A stretch of DNA of 64,000 nt from Janthinobacterium sp. (GTDB lineage Bacteria; Pseudomonadota; Gammaproteobacteria; Burkholderiales; Burkholderiaceae_D). The DNA is taken from the NCBI RefSeq assembly GCF_009923995.1, contig NZ_RFSK01000031.1, positions 1-64,000 of the forward strand, given 5' to 3'. Positions 9,432 through 18,842 of this stretch are shown here, piece after piece. Made by a program: the position numbers and the translations under genes. The notes beneath the pieces were generated by a model. It made no database searches. It was given only the letters and a program-made list of their open reading frames with translations, and had not been told where the DNA came from. Position 1 is the first letter of the stretch. Each line of letters starts with the position of its first letter.

Positions 9432-10430
9432 ATGAAATTAGCTACACTGAAGGATGGCACGCGCGATGGCCAGCTGGCTGTCGTCTCGCGCGACCTGAAA
9501 ACGGCGCACCTGGCCGACGGCATCGCCCCGACCCTGCAAAGGGCGCTCGACGACTGGAGTTTCATCGCGCCCCAGCTCGACTTGCTGTACCAGACCATCA
9601 ATAGCGGCCGCGGCCACCGCGCCTTCGACTTCGATCCCGCCAACTGCATGGCGCCCCTGCCGCGCAGCAGCCTGCGCGTGGCCGGCGCCTCCTATCTGCA
9701 GCAGCTCGAACGGGCCTGCAAGGCGGCGGGAACGGCGGTGCCCGCCAATCTGCGCGACGCGCCGCGCCTGTACCAGGGCGCCAGCGACGACTTCCTCGGC
9801 GCCCACGACGACATTGCCTTCGCATATGAGCAGTGGGGCATCGACTACGAGGCGGGCATCGCCGCCATCACGGACGACGTGGCCATGGGGGCCACGCCGG
9901 ACCAGGCCCACCTGAACATCAAGCTGTTGATGCTGGTCAACGACATCACCCTGCGCAACCTGGCGCCCGACGAGCAGGCCGGCGGCTACGGCTTTTTGCA
10001 GGCCAAGCCGGCCATGGCTTGCTCGCCCGTCGCCATCACGCCCGACGAACTGGGTGACGCCTGGCGCGGCGGCAAGGTGCATTACGCCGTGCGCTGCAGC
10101 CTGAACGGCAAATTGACGGGCCAGCCCCACGCGGGCGCCGACATGGCCTTCAATTACCCGCAGCTGCTGGCCCACCTGTGCCAGACGCGCAAGGCGGGCG
10201 CCGGCGCCGTGGTGAGCGCGGGCGGCATCGCCAACAAGGAAATCAAGAAGGGCTTTTCCAGTATCGTTGAGCGACGTAACCAGGAGATGATCGCCGATGG
10301 CGTCGCCAGCACGCCGTATCTGCTGTTTGGCGATGTCGTCCGCCTGGAGATGCTGGGCGATGACGGCAAGTCGCTGTTTGGCGCCATCGAGCAGACCGTA
10401 AAACAGGCGGAAGCGAGGAAAAACCGTTAG
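9432..10430 (+). CDS. Fumarylacetoacetate hydrolase family protein
   Basis: 332 residues with the FAH/HpcE fold: EQWGIDYEAGIAAI and LMLVNDITLRNL supply metal-binding acidic residues, and GYGFLQAKPAMACSPVAI is the usual active-site loop. Such enzymes hydrolyse or decarboxylate beta-diketo acids; the substrate is not deducible. The start at MKLATLKDGTRDG is chosen because it is the typical N-terminus of this subgroup; no strong SD is seen. A terminator precedes it, so it has its own promoter. Confidence 0.88.
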   Translation: MKLATLKDGTRDGQLAVVSRDLKTAHLADGIAPTLQRALDDWSFIAPQLDLLYQTINSGRGHRAFDFDPANCMAPLPRSSLRVAGASYLQQLERACKAAGTAVPANLRDAPRLYQGASDDFLGAHDDIAFAYEQWGIDYEAGIAAITDDVAMGATPDQAHLNIKLLMLVNDITLRNLAPDEQAGGYGFLQAKPAMACSPVAITPDELGDAWRGGKVHYAVRCSLNGKLTGQPHAGADMAFNYPQLLAHLCQTRKAGAGAVVSAGGIANKEIKKGFSSIVERRNQEMIADGVASTPYLLFGDVVRLEMLGDDGKSLFGAIEQTVKQAEARKNR

Positions 10431-10436
10431 GAGCCC

Positions 10437-10523
10437 CGAGAAAATGGCCATGACTGCGTTGCAGCCCCTCGCCGTACTATTCGTACTGTCTTCGGGGCCG
10501 CGCCTTGTCCTGGCCATTTTTCG
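10437..10523. repeat. Imperfect intergenic palindrome (about 87 nt)
   Basis: Outer arms CCGAGAAAATGGCCA and TGGCCATTTTTCGG pair almost fully. Inside, GCCCC and GGGGC, and GTAC-tattc-GTAC, continue the stem. It starts 6 nt after the FAH gene stop. It resembles long hairpin repeats common between genes in related genomes (from memory). Confidence 0.55.
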
Positions 10524-10538
10524 GTCTCCTCTGAAGTG

Positions 10539-10557
10539 GGCGCCTGCGGCGCCTTTT
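10539..10557 (+). terminator. Rho-independent terminator before flhB
   Basis: GGCGCC, three-nt loop, GGCGCC and TTTT. It separates the FAH gene from the flagellar operon. Confidence 0.7.
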
Positions 10558-10695
10558 GTTTCAGCCAGGCAAAGGAAATACAGGGGATTTGTCCCCTTGT
10601 TCCGCCGATGGCAAGGGCTGGCTTGAACCGATAATGCCCCATGCCCAGTCCGTATTGCGCCTAGCCAGGCCGCAGGACTTCACCGGAGTTGATTG

Positions 10696-11889
10696 ATGTC
10701 GGAAGACAGCGACGCAGAAAAGACCGAAGCCGCGTCACCGAAGCGCCTCGAGCAGGCGCGTGAGGAAGGCGACGTTCCGCGATCGCGTGAAGTGGCGACG
10801 TTTACGGTGCTGATGGCGTCCGGCTGCTGCCTGTGGTTTGCCGGCGACGCCATCGTGCGCCGGCTGACGGCCGTCATGGTCTCCGGGCTGACCCTGGACC
10901 GGGAGCAGATACTCAATCCCGACGCGATGATGCTGCGCATCGGCTATGACGTGGGTTCCGTCCTGCTGACCTGCCTGCCGTACGCGCTGGCCATCATGCT
11001 CGTCGCCCTGGCCTCGCCCGTGCTGGTGGGCGGCTGGCTGTTCAGCTCCAAGGCGTTTACCCCCAATTTTGGCAAGCTCAACCCGATTCGGGGCCTGGGC
11101 AATATGTTTTCGAAGAATGCGCTGGTGGAATTGCTCAAGGCCATCGCCAAGACCCTCGTCGTCGGCATCGTCGCGTGGATGGTGATGCAGCACCAGAAGG
11201 ACGCCGTGCTGGGCCTGTCCGTGGAATCCTTGCGCGCCGGTTCCGCGCACCTGATCAGCCTGCTGATCACGGCCTTCCTGCTGATCGTTGGCGCGCTGGG
11301 CTTCATCGCCGCCATCGACGGCCCCTACCAGATGTGGCATTACGCCAACAAGATGAAAATGACCTTGCAGGAAGTCAAGCAGGAGTCGAAGGAGTCGGAC
11401 GGCAATCCGCAGATCAAGGCGAAGATCCGCCAGATGCAGCATGAGATGTCGCGCCGCCGCATGATGGCCGACGTGCCCACGGCCGACGTGGTGGTGACCA
11501 ACCCGACGCACTATGCGGTGGCGCTGAAATACGGCGAGAATTCGCGCGGCGCACCGCAGGTGGTGGCCAAGGGCGTCGACGAGGTGGCGGCGAAGATCCG
11601 CGAACTGGCGGGCGAGCACAAGGTCGCCATTCTGGAAGCGCCGGCCCTGGCCCGCGCCCTGTACAAGCACACGGACATCGGCGACGAGATTCCCGAAGCC
11701 CTGTACGGCGCCGTGGCCGAAGTGCTGGCCTATGTGTTCCAGCTGCGCAGCTACGGCAAGGGCCAGGGCCAGCGTCCGGACAAGCCGAAGGCGCTGGCAG
11801 TGCCGCCCGAGCTCGATCCGCTCAACCCCGCATCGCAGACACCACCGGCAGCAGACGCCGCAGACAAGAATAAGGGAAGTACACCATGA
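10696..11889 (+). CDS. flhB: Flagellar export switch protein FlhB
   Basis: 397 residues. Inner-membrane component of the flagellar type III export gate. The N-terminus AEKTEAASPKRLEQAREEGDVPRS is typical. Four membrane helices lie between about 30 and 210, then the cytoplasmic domain with the autocleavage motif NPTHYAVALKY (NPTH at 269-272, the same numbering as in enterobacteria). The ATG at 10696 has GGAG 7 nt upstream; a TTG one codon earlier is in frame. The stop overlaps flhA (ATGA). The C-terminus is extended by a Pro/Ala tail. A shorter paralogue of its C-terminal domain lies at 47978-48304. Confidence 0.97.
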   Translation: MSEDSDAEKTEAASPKRLEQAREEGDVPRSREVATFTVLMASGCCLWFAGDAIVRRLTAVMVSGLTLDREQILNPDAMMLRIGYDVGSVLLTCLPYALAIMLVALASPVLVGGWLFSSKAFTPNFGKLNPIRGLGNMFSKNALVELLKAIAKTLVVGIVAWMVMQHQKDAVLGLSVESLRAGSAHLISLLITAFLLIVGALGFIAAIDGPYQMWHYANKMKMTLQEVKQESKESDGNPQIKAKIRQMQHEMSRRRMMADVPTADVVVTNPTHYAVALKYGENSRGAPQVVAKGVDEVAAKIRELAGEHKVAILEAPALARALYKHTDIGDEIPEALYGAVAEVLAYVFQLRSYGKGQGQRPDKPKALAVPPELDPLNPASQTPPAADAADKNKGSTP

Positions 11890-13982
11890 ACGGCCTGAGA
11901 ATGCCAGCCTGGCTCAGCGGAATGAGCAACAACGCCAGCAAGGGCGTCGCCGCGCCGGTCATCATCATCATGCTGCTGGCGATGATGGTGCTGCCGCTGC
12001 CGGCCTTCATCCTCGACATCTTCTTCAGCTTCAATATCGCGCTGTCCATCATCGTGCTGCTGACGGCGCTGTACACGGTCAAGCCGCTCGACTTCATGGC
12101 GTTTCCGACCATTCTGCTCGTCTCGACCATGCTGCGCCTGTCCCTGAACGTGGCGTCCACGCGCGTGGTGCTGACGGAAGGCCATACGGGCGCCGACGCG
12201 GCCGGTAAAGTGATCGAGGCCTTCGGCCACTTCTTGATTGGCGGCAACTACACGGTCGGTATCGTCGTGTTCATCATTTTGACCATCATCAATTTCACAG
12301 TGGTCACCAAGGGTGCGGGCCGTATCGCCGAGGTGGGCGCCCGCTTCGCGCTGGACGCCATGCCCGGCAAGCAGATGGCCATCGATGCGGACCTGAACGC
12401 GGGCCTGATCGGCGAAGACGAAGCGCGCCGCCGCCGCACGGAAGTGGCGCAGGAAGCGGAATTCTATGGCGCCATGGACGGTGCCAGCAAATACGTGCGC
12501 GGCGATGCCATCGCCGGCATCATGGTCACCGTCATCAACATCGTCGGCGGCCTGCTGGTGGGCCTGCTGCAGCATGACATGGGCTTTGCCGATGCGCTGA
12601 AGAATTACACCCTGCTGGCCATCGGTGACGGCCTGGTGGCGCAGATTCCTTCGCTGATCATTTCCACGGCGGCCGGTATCGTCGTCTCGCGCGTGGCCAG
12701 CGAACAGGACATCGGCACCCAGCTGGTGGGCCAGCTCTTTGCGAAACCGCAAGTGCTGTACATTACCGCCGGCATCATCGGCGGCATGGGCCTGATCCCC
12801 GGCATGCCGAACATGGTCTTCATCCTGCTGGCGTCCCTGCTGGCCGGGGCCGCCTACCTGATCAGCAAGAAGCGGGCGCAGGCGAAGGAGGCGGCCGAGA
12901 AGCCGGCCGAGGTGCCGCAAGCGACCGTGGCGCCCGAGCAGGAAGAGGCCAGCTGGCAAGACATCATGCCCGTCGATACCCTGGGCCTGGAAGTGGGCTA
13001 CCGCCTGATTCCCCTCGTCGACAAGACGCAGGGCGGCGAATTGCTCAAGCGTATCAAGGGCATCCGCAAGAAGTTCGCCCAGGAAGTGGGCTTCCTGGCG
13101 CCGCCCGTGCACATCCGCGACAACCTGGAATTGAAGCCGTCCGCCTACCGGATCACCCTCAAGGGCGTGGAAGTGGGGACGGGCGAGGCCTTCAACGGCC
13201 AGTTCCTGGCCATCAACCCCGGCATGGCCAGCGGCACCTTGCCCGGCCTGGCCACGAGCGACCCCGCCTTCGGCTTGCCGGCCACGTGGATCGAGGCGAA
13301 CCTGCGCGACCAGGCGCAATCGATGGGCTACACGGTGGTCGATGCGGGCACCGTGGTGGCCACCCACCTGAACCACCTGATCACCTCGCACGCGTCCGAG
13401 TTGCTGGGCCGCGCGGAAGTGCAATCCCTGCTCGACCACCTGGGCAAGGAATCGCCGCGCCTCGTGGAAGACCTGGTGCCGAAGATGCTGTCCCTGTCGA
13501 CCCTGCAGAAGGTGCTGCAGAACCTGCTGTCCGAAGGCGTGCACATCCGCGACATGCGCACCATCATCGAAACCCTGGCCGAGCACACGGTGCAGACGCA
13601 GGACCCGAACGACCTGACGGCGCTGGTGCGCGTGGCCCTGGGCCGCGCCATCGTGCAGCAGCTGTTCCCCGGCGCGGCGGAACTGTCCGTGATGACCCTG
13701 GACAGCCGCCTGGAGCGCCTGCTGATGCAAGCCATGGGCAATGGCGGCGACGGCGCCGGCATCGAGCCGGGCCTGGCCGACACCATCGCGCACCAGGCGG
13801 GACTGGCCGCGCAGCAGCAGGAAGCGCTGGGCCTGACGCCCGTGCTGCTGGTGCCGGCGCCGCTGCGCGCCCTGCTGTCGCGTTTCCTGCGCCGCGCCCT
13901 GCCGCAGCTGAAAGTGCTGTCGCATGCGGAAGTGCCGGAAACCAAGACGATACGGGTGACGAGCCTGGTGGGGGCGCAGTAG
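11886..13982 (+). CDS. flhA: Flagellar export gate protein FlhA
   Basis: 698 residues, the usual length. Eight predicted membrane helices in the first 330 residues include the FHIPEP-type segment (RFALDAMPGKQMAIDADLNAGLI), then the large cytoplasmic ring domain that docks export chaperones. It forms the nonameric export gate driven by proton motive force. Start overlaps flhB by 4 nt. The region after the stop carries a REP-like palindrome and then flhF. Confidence 0.98.
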   Translation: MNGLRMPAWLSGMSNNASKGVAAPVIIIMLLAMMVLPLPAFILDIFFSFNIALSIIVLLTALYTVKPLDFMAFPTILLVSTMLRLSLNVASTRVVLTEGHTGADAAGKVIEAFGHFLIGGNYTVGIVVFIILTIINFTVVTKGAGRIAEVGARFALDAMPGKQMAIDADLNAGLIGEDEARRRRTEVAQEAEFYGAMDGASKYVRGDAIAGIMVTVINIVGGLLVGLLQHDMGFADALKNYTLLAIGDGLVAQIPSLIISTAAGIVVSRVASEQDIGTQLVGQLFAKPQVLYITAGIIGGMGLIPGMPNMVFILLASLLAGAAYLISKKRAQAKEAAEKPAEVPQATVAPEQEEASWQDIMPVDTLGLEVGYRLIPLVDKTQGGELLKRIKGIRKKFAQEVGFLAPPVHIRDNLELKPSAYRITLKGVEVGTGEAFNGQFLAINPGMASGTLPGLATSDPAFGLPATWIEANLRDQAQSMGYTVVDAGTVVATHLNHLITSHASELLGRAEVQSLLDHLGKESPRLVEDLVPKMLSLSTLQKVLQNLLSEGVHIRDMRTIIETLAEHTVQTQDPNDLTALVRVALGRAIVQQLFPGAAELSVMTLDSRLERLLMQAMGNGGDGAGIEPGLADTIAHQAGLAAQQQEALGLTPVLLVPAPLRALLSRFLRRALPQLKVLSHAEVPETKTIRVTSLVGAQ

Positions 13983-14297
13983 TCGGCTTTGTCAATGCCG
14001 GGGTCAGACCCTCAACACCGCCAACAGCAAGGTCATTGCCAACGTGTATGGGGGTCTGACCCCAGCCTTCGCTTGGCGCTTGCTTTTGGTCAAATAAACA
14101 TCAATTTCCTCCCGGCAAACTGAATAACGGGGACTTTCCCGTCCTGTTCCTTCGATCATTTCCCTGGTGCATCGCTAATAATGGAAACTGTCCGGGTGAT
14201 CTGTGTCCATGTGGAAGACAGCACCCAAGCAACAGGAGTCGATGATGGTCACACAGTTCAGCCCATATTGCGCCACACCCGTCCCGGGAGGCCGGCC
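13983..14297 (+). other. flhA-flhF gap (315 bp) with REP-like inverted pair
   Basis: No gene. It holds an inverted pair of REP-like units (14000-14063) and then about 230 bp with no recognised site except the flhF SD GGGAGG at 14286-14291. flhF may have its own promoter here. Confidence 0.5.
14000..14063. repeat. REP-like inverted pair (GGGTCAGACCC type)
   Basis: GGGGTCAGACCC (14000-14011) and GGGTCTGACCCC (14052-14063) are reverse complements 40 nt apart, each itself a GGGTC-N-GACCC palindrome. It is a one-base variant of the palindromes at 25168 and 61523. Confidence 0.65.
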
Positions 14298-15626
14298 ATG
14301 AATGTGAAGAAATTTACGGGCGCCTCGTCGCGCGATGCGCTGCGCAAGGTGCGCGAGGCGCTCGGCCCCGATGCCGTGATCCTGTCGAACCGCCAGGCCG
14401 ATGGCGTGGTGGAAATCCTCGCGCTGGCCAATGACGATGCCGCTTCGCTGGCGTCGCCGCCGGCCGCCTCCGAAATGGCCCAGCCCCGTCCCCAGTTGCA
14501 GACCCAGTTCGCCGCACCGCAGCGTGCCGCCGCCCCGGCCCAGCGCCCGGCCGCGCCCCGTCCCGCCGCCCCGCGCCAGGCTGCCGCCGAGCCGGTGGAC
14601 ATGGCCCGCATGCAGCAGATGATGGCCAGCGCCCTGGCGCACGTGAAGGAAAACGCCGCCGCCGAGATGAGCGGCATGATGAATGAAATCCGCGCCATGC
14701 GCGGCATGATGGAAACCCAGCTGGCGGAAATCTCCTGGGGTTCGACCCAGCAGCGCGAGCCGCAGAAGGCCGTCGTGCTGCGCGAGATGCTGGCCGCCGG
14801 CTTCTCGGCCAGTCTGGCGCGCTACCTGATCGACAAGTTGCCGGCCGGCCTGGATGGCGCACAAAGCATGCGCTGGATCAAGACCGTCCTCAGCCGTAAC
14901 CTGAATACTGTGGCCAATGAAGACGCCATGCTGGAGCAGGGCGGCGTGTTCGCCCTCGTCGGCCCGACCGGCGTCGGCAAGACCACCAGCACGGCCAAGC
15001 TGGCGGCCCGCTGCGTGATGCGCCACGGCCCGGAAAAGCTGGCCCTGATCACCACGGATGCCTACCGTATCGGCGCGCATGAACAGTTGCGCATCTACGG
15101 CAAGATCCTCGGCGTGATGGTGCATTCCGTGAAGGACGAGGCGGACCTGCGCATCGCCCTGAAGGAACTCAAGAACAAGCACACGGTGCTGATCGATACG
15201 GTGGGCGTGAGTCAGCGCGACCAGATGGTGACGGAACAGGTGGCCATGCTGTCGGGCGCCGGCGCCGACGTGAAGCGCCTGCTGTGCCTGAACTCGACGG
15301 CGACGCAGGAAACCCTGAACGAAGTGGTGCGCGCCTACCAGGGCAGCGGCCTGGCAGGCTGCATCATGACCAAGCTCGATGAGGCGGCGTCGATCGGCAA
15401 CGTGCTCGACGTGGTCATCCGCCAGAAGCTGAACCTGTTCTATGTGTCGAACGGCCAGCGCGTGCCGGAAGACCTGCACCTGGCCGACCGCGCCTACCTG
15501 ATCGACCGCGCCTTCAAGCTCAAGCGCGACTCGGCGGCGACGCAGTTTTCCGATGCCGAACTGCCGCTGCTGATGGCGCAGGCGGCCGCCCGCAACAATG
15601 AAGCGCGCGGGGTGCACCTTGGCTAA
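14298..15626 (+). CDS. flhF: Flagellar biosynthesis GTPase FlhF
   Basis: 442 residues. SRP-family GTPase that marks the site of flagellar assembly at the pole. N-terminal B domain (MNVKKFTGASSRDALRKVRE), a Pro/Ala linker, a helical N domain and the G domain with GPTGVGKTTSTAKLAAR (near 222), DAYRIGAHEQL, DTVGVSQRD and TKLDEA. The ATG at 14298 has GGGAGG 6 nt upstream. The gene overlaps fleN by 8 nt. Confidence 0.95.
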   Translation: MNVKKFTGASSRDALRKVREALGPDAVILSNRQADGVVEILALANDDAASLASPPAASEMAQPRPQLQTQFAAPQRAAAPAQRPAAPRPAAPRQAAAEPVDMARMQQMMASALAHVKENAAAEMSGMMNEIRAMRGMMETQLAEISWGSTQQREPQKAVVLREMLAAGFSASLARYLIDKLPAGLDGAQSMRWIKTVLSRNLNTVANEDAMLEQGGVFALVGPTGVGKTTSTAKLAARCVMRHGPEKLALITTDAYRIGAHEQLRIYGKILGVMVHSVKDEADLRIALKELKNKHTVLIDTVGVSQRDQMVTEQVAMLSGAGADVKRLLCLNSTATQETLNEVVRAYQGSGLAGCIMTKLDEAASIGNVLDVVIRQKLNLFYVSNGQRVPEDLHLADRAYLIDRAFKLKRDSAATQFSDAELPLLMAQAAARNNEARGVHLG

Positions 15627-16482
15627 CTTCGATTTCGACCAGGCCGAAGGCCTGCGCCGCATGCTGGCCGGCCCGCAGCCGCGCGTCATGACCTTCCTGT
15701 CGGCCACGCCGCAGGACGACAAGGGCGCCATGCTGGTCAACCTGGGCGCGTCGCTGGCCTACGGCGGCAATGAAGTGCTGCTGGTCGACGCCAGCGGCGG
15801 CAGCGATGGCGTGGCGTCGCGCCTGGGACTGGCGCATGGCGCCAGCCTGCTCGACGTGGCGCGCCAGCAGTGCGGCCTGAACCAGGTGATCCACCAGGTG
15901 CCGCAGGGCTTCGGCGTGGCCAGCCTGGGCGCGCGCAACCACCTGATGGACAGCATGGACTATGCGGGCGACGACGACACGCGCCGCCTGGGCAAGACCT
16001 TCGAAGTGATGGCGCGCCAGAGCGGCATCGTGCTGGTCGACGGCGTCGTGGCGGAGCAGGGCGAGTGCTTCCCCGTGCCGCTGATGGCGTCCTCGGATAT
16101 CGTCGTGCAGGTGTCGAACAGCGCCAATTCGATCAAGGCGGCCTACTGCCTGATCAAGCGCCTGAACCAGGAACTGGGACGCCGCCCCTTCGGCATTCTT
16201 GTCACGGGCGCTTCCGAATCCGAGGCAAAAGTGGTATACGATAATATGGCGCAGGCGGCGAGCCGCTACCTGGCCGTGAAACTGACGTCGATGGGCTCCG
16301 TGCCGGCCGATGAGTACCTGCACCGCGCGGCGCGCCTGGGCCGCAGCGTGGTCGATGCCTTCCCGCTGGCCGGTGCCTCGGTGGCGTTCCGCGGGCTGGC
16401 CGAGCGGCTCGTGCGGTCGGCGGCGCCGGTGCTCGGTTCCACCTTGTACCAGACGGGGAGCGCACACCATTTCAGCGCCTGA
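15619..16482 (+). CDS. fleN: FleN/FlhG-type MinD-like protein with degenerate P-loop
   Basis: 287 residues. FlhG/FleN proteins limit flagellar number and stimulate FlhF. The N-terminal FlhF-activating motif DQAEGLRRML is intact (residues 6-15). The deviant Walker A, normally KGGxGK(T/S), is replaced by SATPQDDKGAMLVNLG: one Lys remains, but the glycine loop and the signature Lys are lost. The A-prime motif is VDASGGSDG and a LVDG Walker-B-like strand is kept. The TTG start at 15619 (MANFDFDQ) is preferred to an ATG at 15598 inside flhF. Between flhF and fliA, the standard position. ATP-driven dimerisation is doubtful (inference). Confidence 0.9.
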   Translation: MANFDFDQAEGLRRMLAGPQPRVMTFLSATPQDDKGAMLVNLGASLAYGGNEVLLVDASGGSDGVASRLGLAHGASLLDVARQQCGLNQVIHQVPQGFGVASLGARNHLMDSMDYAGDDDTRRLGKTFEVMARQSGIVLVDGVVAEQGECFPVPLMASSDIVVQVSNSANSIKAAYCLIKRLNQELGRRPFGILVTGASESEAKVVYDNMAQAASRYLAVKLTSMGSVPADEYLHRAARLGRSVVDAFPLAGASVAFRGLAERLVRSAAPVLGSTLYQTGSAHHFSA

Positions 16483-16527
16483 ATCCAACCGTAGCATCAG
16501 ATAAGACGAGAAAACAATAAGCAGCCT

Positions 16528-17259
16528 ATGTACACGGTCAAAGGGAAATCGAACAAGGACTATTTGCTGACGGAGCATATTCCGCTGGTGAAGCGTCTGG
16601 CGCACCATATGAAGGCGAAATTGCCGCCTTCGGTCGAGGTCGATGACCTGATCCAGGCCGGCATGATCGGCCTGCTGGACGCCATCAGCCGCTATGAGGA
16701 AACCCATGGCGCGCAGTTCGAGACCTATGCCGTGCTGCGCATCCGCGGCGCCATGCTCGACGAACTGCGCACCAGCGACTGGCTGCCGCGCAGCATGCGC
16801 CAGAACATGCGCAAGATCGAAGAGGCGATGAGCATCCTGCAGCAGCGCCTGGGCCACCCGCCGACGGAGTCGGAAGTGGCCAAGCTGCTGAAAATGTCGC
16901 TGGCCGACTACCAGGAAATGCTGGGCGACGGCGGCGGCCACCAGCTCGTGTACTACGAAGACTTTCATGACCCGGACGGCAATGACAGCTTCCTCGACCG
17001 CCACTGCGTGGACGAGGACAGCGACCCCTTGCGTTCCCTGCTCGATACCGATTTCCGGCAATCCGTGATCGATGCCATCGACGCGCTGCCGCCACGCGAG
17101 AAAATACTCATGGGCCTGTACTACGAAGAAGAGCTGAACCTGAAGGAAATCGGCGCAGTGATGGGCGTGTCGGAATCGCGCGTCTCGCAGCTGCATACCC
17201 AGGCCGTCGCGCGCCTGCGCGCAACCTTGAGGGAGCAGGCGTGGACTGGTCCAGCATAA
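16528..17259 (+). CDS. fliA: Flagellar sigma factor 28 (FliA)
   Basis: 243 residues. Sigma-28 directs late flagellar transcription and is held by FlgM. Region 2 (DLIQAGMIGLLDAISRYE), region 3 and region 4 (LKEIGAVMGVSESRVSQLH) are complete. It shares an operon with fleN and motCD and overlaps motC by 19 nt. Five promoters fitting its consensus lie in this window. Confidence 0.97.
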   Translation: MYTVKGKSNKDYLLTEHIPLVKRLAHHMKAKLPPSVEVDDLIQAGMIGLLDAISRYEETHGAQFETYAVLRIRGAMLDELRTSDWLPRSMRQNMRKIEEAMSILQQRLGHPPTESEVAKLLKMSLADYQEMLGDGGGHQLVYYEDFHDPDGNDSFLDRHCVDEDSDPLRSLLDTDFRQSVIDAIDALPPREKILMGLYYEEELNLKEIGAVMGVSESRVSQLHTQAVARLRATLREQAWTGPA

Positions 17260-17987
17260 TCGGGCTGGCGCTGGCGCTGGCGGGCCTGCTGGTCGGCCAG
17301 GCACTGGAAGGCGGCAAGATGGCCTCCCTGCTGCAGCCGGCCGCCTTCGCCATCGTCATCATCGGCACCTTCGGCGCCGTGCTGCTGCAGACGCGGCTGC
17401 GCACGTTTGTGCGCGGCCTGGAAATGCTGCGCTGGGTGTTCCTGCCGCCGGCCGACACGCGCGCCGCGTTGGCGCGCGACATCGGCGCGTGGAGCCTGAC
17501 GGCGCGCCGCGACGGCCCCCTGGCGCTCGAGCGCCTGATGGAAAACACGGCCGACCGCTTCAATGCCAAGGGCTTGCGCATGATCGTCGACGGCATCGCG
17601 CCCGACAAGCTGCGCCAGCTGCTCGACGTGGAAATCTCCGCCTACGAGATGGCCGAGCGCCAGGCCGTCAAGGTGTGGGAATCGGCGGCCGGCTATTCGC
17701 CCACCATCGGCATCCTGGGCGCCGTGCTGGGCTTGATCCACGTCATGGAAAACCTCACCGACCCGAGCAAGCTGGGCAGCGGCATCGCCGTCGCCTTCGT
17801 CTCGACGATTTATGGCGTCGGCCTGGCCAACCTGCTGTTCCTGCCCGTGGCGAACAAGCTCAAGGCCATCGTTTCGCGCCGCGTGCTGCAGTATGAAATC
17901 ACGGCCGCCGTGCTGTACGACATCGCCACGGGCGACCATACGCGCATCATCGAAGAGCGCGTCTCCAGCCTCCTGCACGAGCACTGA
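17241..17987 (+). CDS. motC: Flagellar motor stator protein MotC (MotA/PomA family)
   Basis: 248 residues. A MotA/TolQ/ExbB-family proton-channel subunit with four membrane helices (about 5-22, 32-50, 150-170 and 180-200) and a cytoplasmic loop that meets FliG. The GTG start inside fliA has GGGAG about 6 nt upstream. It is paired with motD. By analogy with Pseudomonas MotCD, this is probably a second stator set beside MotAB elsewhere. Confidence 0.9.
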   Translation: MDWSSIIGLALALAGLLVGQALEGGKMASLLQPAAFAIVIIGTFGAVLLQTRLRTFVRGLEMLRWVFLPPADTRAALARDIGAWSLTARRDGPLALERLMENTADRFNAKGLRMIVDGIAPDKLRQLLDVEISAYEMAERQAVKVWESAAGYSPTIGILGAVLGLIHVMENLTDPSKLGSGIAVAFVSTIYGVGLANLLFLPVANKLKAIVSRRVLQYEITAAVLYDIATGDHTRIIEERVSSLLHEH

Positions 17988-17989
17988 CC

Positions 17990-18778
17990 ATGATGCGGCG
18001 CGCGCGCAGGAAGTATGACGAGGAGCCGGACAACCAGGACCGCTGGCTGATCTCCTACGCCGACTTCATCACCCTGCTGTTCGCCTTCTTCGTCGTCATG
18101 TACGCCATTTCGCAAGTCAACGAGGGCAAGTACCGCGTCTTCCAGAATGCCATCGGCCAGGCCTTCAGCCTGGAAAAGGGCGCGCCACCCATCATCATGG
18201 AAGCGCCGCAGGCCATCCCGCTGCCCAATCCCGCCCTGAAGCGCCGCACGGAAGCCCTCCGCCGCGAGCGCGAGCACATGACGCGCCTGGCGCAGGACCT
18301 GACCTCGACCCTGGCGCCGCTGGTCAAGGAAGGCAAGGTGCGCGTGACGCAGACGAGCCGCGGCGTCAGCGTGGAAATCAATGCCAGCGTGCTGTTCGAC
18401 CCGGGCGCGGCGCGCCTGACGGCCGAATCGGACCAGGCCCTGCGCGCCGTCGCCGTGCTGCTCAAGGACGATGCGCACGACGTGCAGGTGGAAGGGCACA
18501 CGGACGTCCAGCCGATCAGCAACTCGAACTTTGCCTCGAACTGGGAACTGTCGGCCGCGCGCGCCAGCGCCGTCGTGCGCCTGTTCATCGCCAGCGGCGT
18601 GCAGGCCGCGCGCCTGACGGCCGTGGGCCACGCCGACAACATCCCCGTGGCGCCGAACGACACGCCGGAAGGGCGCGCACGCAACCGCCGCGTGGCCGTG
18701 ACCATCCTGTCTGGCATCCCGGAAACGGTTACGGAAGTGCCGACGGCGCCCGCCCCGGCGCCGGCACCTGCCAACTGA
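17990..18778 (+). CDS. motD: Flagellar motor stator protein MotD (OmpA-like domain)
   Basis: 262 residues. A short cytoplasmic N-terminus (RWLISYADFITLLFAFFVVM) gives one membrane helix with the proton-carrying Asp of the MotB family (YADF), then a plug/linker and a C-terminal OmpA-type peptidoglycan-binding domain with VEGHTDVQPI and RARNRRVAVTIL. It starts 3 nt after motC. Pro/Ala tail. Partner of MotC in a stator complex. Confidence 0.92.
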   Translation: MMRRARRKYDEEPDNQDRWLISYADFITLLFAFFVVMYAISQVNEGKYRVFQNAIGQAFSLEKGAPPIIMEAPQAIPLPNPALKRRTEALRREREHMTRLAQDLTSTLAPLVKEGKVRVTQTSRGVSVEINASVLFDPGAARLTAESDQALRAVAVLLKDDAHDVQVEGHTDVQPISNSNFASNWELSAARASAVVRLFIASGVQAARLTAVGHADNIPVAPNDTPEGRARNRRVAVTILSGIPETVTEVPTAPAPAPAPAN

Positions 18779-18842
18779 AGCGCGTCAGCGGGAGGCCGCC
18801 GCTTGGTACAATCGCGGCCTTCCCATCTTTTACGTCTCCATC

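Noticed and set aside
10608-10634. ACCGATAA before flhB as a sigma-28 promoter
   Set aside because: No TAAA-like -35 at the needed spacing, and flhB should belong to an earlier class.
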